Source: Bacteroidaceae bacterium | Lineage (GTDB): Bacteria > Bacteroidota > Bacteroidia > Bacteroidales > Bacteroidaceae | Assembly (NCBI GenBank): GCA_900769465.1 | Contig: CAAGGT010000254.1 | Span: 1-19,874, forward strand | Direction: 5' to 3' | DNA: 19,874 nucleotides | Shown: positions 15,372-19,874 of the stretch, piece after piece | How the letters are laid out: every line of letters starts with the position of its first letter | Position numbering within the stretch: the stretch's first letter is position 1 | Notes under the pieces: generated by a model | What the model was told of the DNA's origin: nothing | The model's database searches: none | What the model saw: the letters and a program-made list of their open reading frames with translations, nothing else | Made by a program: the position numbers and the translations under genes

Positions 15372-15521
15372 ATGGAGAACATCAATAAAATTGACGGTGC
15401 AACAGCAGCTGCCATCTCAATGGCTTTGGCTGCATATATGGGAGACAACATCCACGACAACGAGAGCGGTGTACTCACAATAACATACGTAAACAGACAT
15501 TGGAACAACCTGAATAAATAA
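15372..15521 (+). CDS. Small (49-aa) decarboxylase subunit, MmdE/OadG-C-terminus-like
   Basis: ATG at 15372 to TAA at 15519-15521 encodes 49 residues, 11 bases after mmdA and 7 bases before the biotin-carrier gene. It has a short helical Ala-rich part (GATAAAISMALAAYMG, residues 9-24) followed by a beta-like tail, HDNESGVLTITYVNRHWN. This resembles the C-terminal part of OadG/MmdD and the tiny MmdE epsilon subunit, which help hold the decarboxylase complex together. It has no membrane helix, so it cannot by itself anchor the complex as a full delta/gamma subunit would. The match is from memory of the family and is tentative; position and tight spacing are the strongest support. Confidence 0.68.
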   Translation: MENINKIDGATAAAISMALAAYMGDNIHDNESGVLTITYVNRHWNNLNK

Positions 15522-15528
15522 AAGAATT

Positions 15529-15963
15529 ATGAAAGAGTACAAGTATACCATCAACGGCAACAAGTACGAAGTTGCCATAAACGAAGTTTGCGACACAGCA
15601 GCAAAGGTGACCGTCAACGGTGAGGAATACACCGTAGAATGGGAGAAACCCGTTGAAGAGAAACCTGTAATAAAGGTACAGCCTGTTGCAGCCAAGCCGG
15701 CCGCCGCACCAGCCCCTGCAGCCAAACCGGTTGCCGCAGCACCTACCGGCGGGCATAGCATCAAGACACCGCTACCGGGTGTAATAATTGACGTAAAGGT
15801 AAATGTAGGCGATACAGTAGCCAAAGGGCAGACCGTGATTATCCTTGAAGCAATGAAGATGGAGAACAATATCAACGCAGACCGCGAGGGAAAGGTCACT
15901 GCAATACAGGTGGCAAAAGGCGACACCGTTGCCGACGGAGCAGTACTTGTGGTATTGGAATAA
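15529..15963 (+). CDS. mmdC: Biotin carboxyl carrier subunit of the methylmalonyl-CoA decarboxylase
   Basis: Carries the carboxyl group on biotin between enzyme subunits. The 144-residue product has an N-terminal ~50-residue domain (MKEYKYTINGNKYEVAI), a flexible Ala/Pro/Lys linker at residues ~52-73, and a C-terminal biotinyl domain at ~76-144. The biotinylation motif EAMKMEN puts the modified lysine at K110. The linker plus single biotinyl domain is the usual MmdC/OadA-tail arrangement. It ends the operon; a strong terminator follows within 20 bases, so no downstream subunit is co-transcribed. Confidence 0.94.
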   Translation: MKEYKYTINGNKYEVAINEVCDTAAKVTVNGEEYTVEWEKPVEEKPVIKVQPVAAKPAAAPAPAAKPVAAAPTGGHSIKTPLPGVIIDVKVNVGDTVAKGQTVIILEAMKMENNINADREGKVTAIQVAKGDTVADGAVLVVLE

Positions 15964-15981
15964 CAAACGGAGCATAATACC

Positions 15982-16023
15982 GATAATAAAAAATGAACCC
16001 CGTGGGGTTCATTTTTTATTATC
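15982..16023. terminator. Bidirectional terminator between mmdC and panD
   Basis: A perfect inverted repeat with 20-base arms at 15982-16001 and 16004-16023 around a GT centre. The core is GAACCCC/GGGGTTC with A and T runs on either side, so it works in both directions. It overlaps the panD stop codon (16022-16024) by two bases. Confidence 0.88.
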
Positions 16024-16366
16024 AGATTCTGTTGTGCCTGTCCGGAATTATCACCTTTGGCTTGAACACCGCAGCCTCCTCGGGAGTCATTGTGGCATAG
16101 GCCATAATAATTGCCACGTCACCCGGTTGGAATTTGTGGGCCGCCGCACCGTTCAGGCAAATGACACCCGAACCGCGTTCACCCTTTATTATATAAGTCA
16201 CAATGCGTTCACCATTGCTGTTGTTCACAACGTGAACCTGTTCGCCCTCAAGCAGACCTGCCGCATCCATCAGAGCCTCATCAATGGTAATGCTGCCCAT
16301 ATAATGAAGATTCGCCTCCGTAACAGTAGCGCAATGGATTTTCGATTTGAGCATCTGAAGCAACAT
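16022..16366 (-). CDS. panD: Aspartate 1-decarboxylase
   Basis: Makes beta-alanine from aspartate for pantothenate and CoA synthesis. The 114-residue proenzyme self-cleaves between G24 and S25 (YMGSITIDE) to create a pyruvoyl cofactor. The N-terminal LKSKIHCATVTEANL and the later GERGSGVICLNGAAAHK match the family. I chose the ATG at 16366 (MLLQMLKSKIHC), one base after the panC stop; the second Met four codons on is possible but gives a shorter beta-chain than usual in Bacteroidales. Confidence 0.95.
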   Translation of the reverse strand: MLLQMLKSKIHCATVTEANLHYMGSITIDEALMDAAGLLEGEQVHVVNNSNGERIVTYIIKGERGSGVICLNGAAAHKFQPGDVAIIMAYATMTPEEAAVFKPKVIIPDRHNRI

Positions 16367-16367
16367 C

Positions 16368-17222
16368 TTACTTAACCTCCTTATATTTAATATTATCAAT
16401 CAAACGTATTTTCCCGCAGAAGAGTGCAATACAGCCTACCACATAATCACTGTCATCCCACTCCTCTATCTGCTGCAATGTATTGCCGTCAACAATTTGG
16501 AAATACTCAAGTTCAAGCCCCGGGGTATCATCTATTATATCCTCGACAAAAGCCTTTGTCGCAGCAAGTGTATTTACCTCGGCAAATCCCACACTCGCAA
16601 AAAGAGTGGCCGATATCGTCAGGGCACGCTCACGCTCATCATCGGAGAGCAATGTATTGCGGCTGCTCATGGCCAACCCATCCTCTTCACGTACAATGGG
16701 ACACCCCACAATTTCTATATCAAAAGCCAATTGGCGCACCATCTCGCGGATGATTGCAAGCTGCTGGAAATCCTTCTCGCCAAAATAGGCCTTGTGAGGC
16801 TCAACTGCGTAGAAGAGCTTGCTCACAATCTGTGCCACGCCGTTGAAATGACCGGGACGGCAAGCGCCCTCCATCACCGTATCAAGCGGAGCGAACGAGA
16901 AGCTGCGTGTATCCTCGCAGGGATACATCTCCTCAACCGTTGGAGCAAAGACCAATGTGGCACCCACACGCTCAAGCAAGACACAGTCGGCATCGAGAGT
17001 ACGCGGATAGTTCTTCAGGTCATTCTTGTCATTGAACTGCGTAGGGTTCACAAAGACACTTACAACAGTGACATCATTCTCGGCCACCGAGCGTTCCACA
17101 AGCGAAGCGTGTCCATTGTGAAGCGCGCCCATTGTAGGAACAAAGCCGATACTCGCCCCCTTTACGCGATAATCGTCAAGCAGCTTCTTCAACTCTGCAA
17201 TAGTACTGACTACCTCCATCAT
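16368..17222 (-). CDS. panC: Pantothenate synthetase
   Basis: Joins pantoate and beta-alanine with ATP to give pantothenate. The 284-residue length is normal. It has the nucleotidyltransferase HxGH motif HNGH at 35-38 (within PTMGALHNGHASL), FVNPTQF at 57-63, FGEKDFQQL at 147-155, and the KMSKS-like REEDGLAMSSRN at 178-189. Two in-frame ATG codons stand at the start (17222 and 17219); the product differs by one residue. It is followed one base later by panD, so the two steps of the pathway are made together. The 286-base region upstream separates it from the divergently transcribed GT5-like gene. Confidence 0.96.
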   Translation of the reverse strand: MMEVVSTIAELKKLLDDYRVKGASIGFVPTMGALHNGHASLVERSVAENDVTVVSVFVNPTQFNDKNDLKNYPRTLDADCVLLERVGATLVFAPTVEEMYPCEDTRSFSFAPLDTVMEGACRPGHFNGVAQIVSKLFYAVEPHKAYFGEKDFQQLAIIREMVRQLAFDIEIVGCPIVREEDGLAMSSRNTLLSDDERERALTISATLFASVGFAEVNTLAATKAFVEDIIDDTPGLELEYFQIVDGNTLQQIEEWDDSDYVVGCIALFCGKIRLIDNIKYKEVK

Positions 17223-17508
17223 TCAAGTTTTTTTTGATATCTGAAACCTGTTTTTCATTTGCGACTGCAAAGTAACAAACAAATAAGCACAAAACGAAAT
17301 AATCAAATAAAAAATATTCCACGCCATAGCCAACAATTGAGTAGCAGACAAAGAGGCTGCCGGCAAAAGAGAAACAAAATGATGGGCCGAAGCGTACAAA
17401 ACAGTTACTATTTGTCACAAAAACCATTAAAAAAGGTTTTCAACTTGCCCATTTGCCATTTTTTTAGTAACTTTGCGATGCACGAACCACATTCGTGATT
17501 TTTAAACG
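17223..17508. other. 286-base divergent intergenic region (panC / GT5-like)
   Basis: It holds a possible minus-strand panC promoter (TTACTTTG, one base off consensus, near 17267-17274) and a good plus-strand promoter for the GT5-like gene at 17445-17475. A 6-base-stem hairpin (CACGAA ccaca TTCGTG, 17481-17497) sits in the leader of the latter. No coding gene is supported. Confidence 0.6.
17445..17475 (+). promoter_or_regulatory. Bacteroidota-type promoter of the GT5-like gene
   Basis: TTG at 17445-17447, 20 bases, then TAACTTTG at 17468-17475, an exact match to TAnnTTTG. The leader would be about 27 bases and contains a small hairpin just before the ATG at 17509. Confidence 0.72.
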
Positions 17509-18318
17509 ATGAAAGCAAACAAGATTTTATTTATTTCACAGGAAATCACACCATTTGTCCCAGAGTCACCAATGGCCACAACAGGCCGCAACCTGCCACA
17601 GGCAACACAGGACATGGGCAAGGAAATAAGGATTTTCACACCCAAATGGGGCAATATAAACGAAAGACGCAATCAGTTGCACGAAGTCATCCGTCTCTCC
17701 GGAATGAACCTCATCATAAACGACACCGACCATCCGCTCATCATCAAGGTAGCATCATTGCCGGCTGCTCGTATGCAGGTATATTTCATTGACAATGACG
17801 ACTACTTCCATAACAGACTCATGACAAGCGACAGCGAAGGAAATGACTACAGCGACAACGATGAACGTGCCATTTTCTTTGCCCGCGGCGTCCTTGAGAC
17901 TGTCAAGAAACTGCGTTGGTGCCCCGAGGTCATCCATTGCCACGGATGGATTTCGGCATTGGTGCCTTTATATATTAAGAGTTCTTACAAGGAAGAGCCG
18001 TCGTTCCGCGACTCAAAAGTTGTCATCTCACTCTACGACGACAACTTCAAGACCGATTTCCCAGACAATTTCCCCGAGAAGATATTCAACCATGAGACAC
18101 CCGAGGGAACAATAGATGGAATCAACACTCCGATATCATACATTGAACTTGCGAAGCTGGCCATAAGGAACTGCGACGGAGTGATAATAAACGGCGACAA
18201 TATTCCGCAGGAGATTATAGCATACGCCGAGTCGCTTGGCAAGCCGATACAACCACGTTGCAGCGAGGAGGAGTACGCAACAGCCTGCAACGATTTCTAC
18301 GACAAAGTAATGGGATAA
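17509..18318 (+). CDS. Stand-alone glycogen/starch synthase N-terminal-domain (GT5-like) protein
   Basis: A 269-residue soluble protein that matches only the N-terminal Rossmann half of GT5 glycogen synthases. Supporting stretches are MKANKILFISQEITPFVPES at the start, GKEIRIFTPKWGNINERR at 37-54, FFARGVLETVKKLRWCPEVI at 123-142, and HCHGWISALVPLY at 143-155. Where true synthases have the ADP-glucose loop KxGGLADV, this protein reads MATTGRNLPQA (22-32), and the C-terminal GT-B domain is missing altogether. The frame ends cleanly (DKVMG, TAA), with no degraded second half after it. From memory, a similar short protein sits beside panC in other Bacteroidales, so it is probably a stable family of its own. 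Catalysis of glucan extension is doubtful; a regulatory or sugar-binding role is only a guess. Confidence 0.8.
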   Translation: MKANKILFISQEITPFVPESPMATTGRNLPQATQDMGKEIRIFTPKWGNINERRNQLHEVIRLSGMNLIINDTDHPLIIKVASLPAARMQVYFIDNDDYFHNRLMTSDSEGNDYSDNDERAIFFARGVLETVKKLRWCPEVIHCHGWISALVPLYIKSSYKEEPSFRDSKVVISLYDDNFKTDFPDNFPEKIFNHETPEGTIDGINTPISYIELAKLAIRNCDGVIINGDNIPQEIIAYAESLGKPIQPRCSEEEYATACNDFYDKVMG

Positions 18319-18327
18319 GAAATACTG

Positions 18328-18355
18328 TCAAGCAATGCCACAAGGTATTGCTTGA
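18328..18355 (+). terminator. Stem-loop between the GT5-like gene and the lipoprotein
   Basis: A stem of 12 pairs (one G-U) at 18328-18339 and 18344-18355 with an ACAA loop. No strong T run follows, so termination may be partial and the next gene could receive read-through. Confidence 0.5.
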
Positions 18356-18406
18356 TTGATAAATACACAGTCATTTAACTTTTATTCATAATTCTTTGAA
18401 AGATAT

Positions 18407-19819
18407 ATGAAAAAACTGACCTACACGATACTGGCATTCCTCACGCTGTTCACCTTTGTACAGTGCGATGACAATACAGAGTCCGTCGGCAGCAGCATTG
18501 TCCCCGAGCAGGACATAATTACTGCCGAGACAAAAACATTCAAAGCCACAAGCAAGACAATAATGGCCAATGACTCGATACTGGGCAACACCAACGAGGT
18601 TTATCTTGGCCGCTACTCTGACGAGGAGTCGGGCACCGTCTTCACATCAGGCTTCATCACACAGTTCGGTTGCAACGAGGATTACGGATTCCCCGAAAAC
18701 GGTGTAATAGGCGATTCTGCCACATATACAAAGCTGCGTCTCTATTTCGAAGAGTACTATGGCGACTCGCTCAACTCAATGCAATGCGAGGTATACGCAC
18801 TCGACCAGACACTCGAGGAGGGAACACCATACTATACAAACCTCACCCCCGAGCAGTTCTACAACCCCGACGAAGCACCTTTGGCCCAAAAGACATACAA
18901 CGTCATTGACTACACGATGCACGACACCATACTCAACGGTGAGAACTACTCAAAACACATTGAAATCACCCTTCCAAACCACATAGGCAATAGCTTCATA
19001 AGCAAATATTATGAAAAGGACAGCGAGGGCAACCACATAGGCAAGAAATATTTTGCCAATTCCGAGGTATTCATCAAGGACGTTTTCAAAGGCATTTACG
19101 TAAAATGCACCCAGGGCGACGGAACAGTGCTCAAGATTTACCGTTCACGTCTTGACATCGGTTTCAAGCACTACATTGAAAGCAGCAACGGCGAACTCGA
19201 TTCCATACAGGCGCTTTCGGCACCCTTCTATTCGGGTAAAGAGGTGTTGCAGGTAAACAATTTCGACAACGATGACCTCACTCCACTAGCCAATGAGCAG
19301 GAACACACATACATGAAAACCCCTGCCGGGCTCTACACCGAAGTCACATTGCCCATAGCAGAGATAGTAGAGAATTGCGACACCATCAACTCGGCAAAGA
19401 TCACATTCACACGTTACAACGAGACTGCGGGATATACCAGAACACCTCACACCACCCTGTTGATGGTAAGAAAATGCGACATGTACAGATTCTTCCTGAA
19501 GAACAAGGTGGCCGACGGCAAGACATCATTCATAACAAGTTTTGCATCAAGCACAAACGAATACACTTTCAGCGACATTGCAAACCTTATAAAAGCATGT
19601 TATAAGGAGTATAGCGAAGGCGTTGAGAACAACAGCAACTGGGAGACCGAGAACCCCGACTGGAACAAGGTTGTACTTATTCCGGTAAGCACCACATTGG
19701 ACTCGAACAAGAACATCGTGAAGATAACCCACGACATCAGCATAAGCAGCGTACGCTTGCGTGGTGGTACAGAATACGAGATTCCCATACAGGTTATCAC
19801 AAGCAAGTTCAACGACTGA
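18407..19819 (+). CDS. DUF4270 family lipoprotein
   Basis: A 470-residue secreted lipoprotein. The signal peptide is MKKLTYTILAFLTLFTFVQC with the lipobox cysteine at C20. The residues after it (DDNTE) are acidic, which in Bacteroidota often marks export to the outer face of the outer membrane. The mature part begins ESVGSSIVPEQDII and is beta-rich, as in DUF4270 proteins, whose function is not known. A repeated layout is visible: an N-terminal strand region, a middle region with FKGIYVKC and a C-terminal NSAKITF segment. No catalytic motif can be identified. It follows the GT5-like gene on the same strand; from memory this pairing recurs in Bacteroidales. Confidence 0.85.
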   Translation: MKKLTYTILAFLTLFTFVQCDDNTESVGSSIVPEQDIITAETKTFKATSKTIMANDSILGNTNEVYLGRYSDEESGTVFTSGFITQFGCNEDYGFPENGVIGDSATYTKLRLYFEEYYGDSLNSMQCEVYALDQTLEEGTPYYTNLTPEQFYNPDEAPLAQKTYNVIDYTMHDTILNGENYSKHIEITLPNHIGNSFISKYYEKDSEGNHIGKKYFANSEVFIKDVFKGIYVKCTQGDGTVLKIYRSRLDIGFKHYIESSNGELDSIQALSAPFYSGKEVLQVNNFDNDDLTPLANEQEHTYMKTPAGLYTEVTLPIAEIVENCDTINSAKITFTRYNETAGYTRTPHTTLLMVRKCDMYRFFLKNKVADGKTSFITSFASSTNEYTFSDIANLIKACYKEYSEGVENNSNWETENPDWNKVVLIPVSTTLDSNKNIVKITHDISISSVRLRGGTEYEIPIQVITSKFND

Positions 19820-19838
19820 CCATCATCAATATCACCTA

Positions 19839-19874
19839 TATGTCAAAAGCCGCTTTAAAGCGGCTTTTGACATA
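19839..19874. terminator. Terminator after the DUF4270 gene
   Basis: A perfect inverted repeat, 18-base arms at 19839-19856 and 19857-19874, core AAAAGCCGCTTT / AAAGCGGCTTTT. It reaches the last base of the window, so its full length is unknown. Confidence 0.82.

Noticed and set aside
17176..17498. Frames in the panC/GT5 intergenic region (both strands)
   Set aside because: They overlap panC out of frame or contain the promoter of the next gene, and show only low-complexity hydrophobic or AT-driven translations.
1..19874. Search for tRNA, rRNA, CRISPR arrays, transposases, integrases or defence genes
   Set aside because: Nothing with the required structure or motifs could be found by eye; hidden structured RNAs cannot be excluded without a covariance-model scan.

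Overview
This window looks like chromosomal DNA of a gut-type Bacteroidales bacterium (Bacteroidaceae/Prevotellaceae-like). The evidence is a BspA-like leucine-rich-repeat surface protein, a DUF4270 lipoprotein, a DUF4924 protein, a Bacteroidota-type RNase G next to HU, the ssb-gldE pair, a propionate-pathway mce/mmdA/biotin-carrier cluster, and promoters of the Bacteroidota form TTG-N19/20-TAnnTTTG. I see no tRNA, rRNA, CRISPR array, insertion sequence or phage gene. It reads mostly as a stable core-genome region with one accessory-looking surface protein at the left edge.

Layout, left to right. (1) 1-1095, plus: 3' part of a leucine-rich-repeat secreted protein, separated from the next gene by a perfect 22-bp-arm bidirectional terminator. 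(2) 7400-1199, minus: a tight six-gene operon read as LysE-type transporter, DUF4924 protein, prfC (release factor 3), tsaC (tRNA t6A synthesis), ClC-CBS anion transporter, fmt (initiator-tRNA formylation). Three of the six serve translation. (3) 8068-7526, minus: a DUF308 membrane protein. (4) 10581-8180, minus: ssb, gldE-like CBS/CorC membrane protein, and a phosphopantetheinyl transferase. (5) 10931-11324, plus: HU and a 29-residue, very basic protein that resembles the AURKAIP1/COX24 (bS22/mS38) family. (6) 11472-13049, plus: rng, followed by two perfect tandem hairpins. (7) 13366-15963, plus: methylmalonyl-CoA epimerase, carboxyltransferase alpha subunit, a 49-residue small subunit and the biotin carrier. 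Together these suggest the succinate-to-propionate branch, but no membrane sodium-pump beta subunit is present here. (8) 17222-16022, minus: panC-panD, giving pantothenate precursors. (9) 17509-18318, plus: a stand-alone N-terminal glycogen-synthase-like (GT5) domain with its own good promoter. (10) 18407-19819, plus: a DUF4270 lipoprotein ending in a perfect terminator at the window edge.

The cofactor genes could be linked in function. Pantothenate made through PanC/PanD feeds CoA, CoA is the 4'-phosphopantetheine donor for the PPTase, and CoA thioesters are the substrates of the methylmalonyl-CoA enzymes. That link is inference, because the genes are in separate transcription units.

I do not see a clear defence or mobile system. 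The items most worth checking are the 29-aa basic protein, the 49-aa decarboxylase small subunit with its missing beta partner, the stand-alone GT5-like protein lacking the usual sugar-nucleotide loop and C-terminal domain, the ClC protein with a channel-like residue at the proton-glutamate site, and the SSB lacking an acidic tip.
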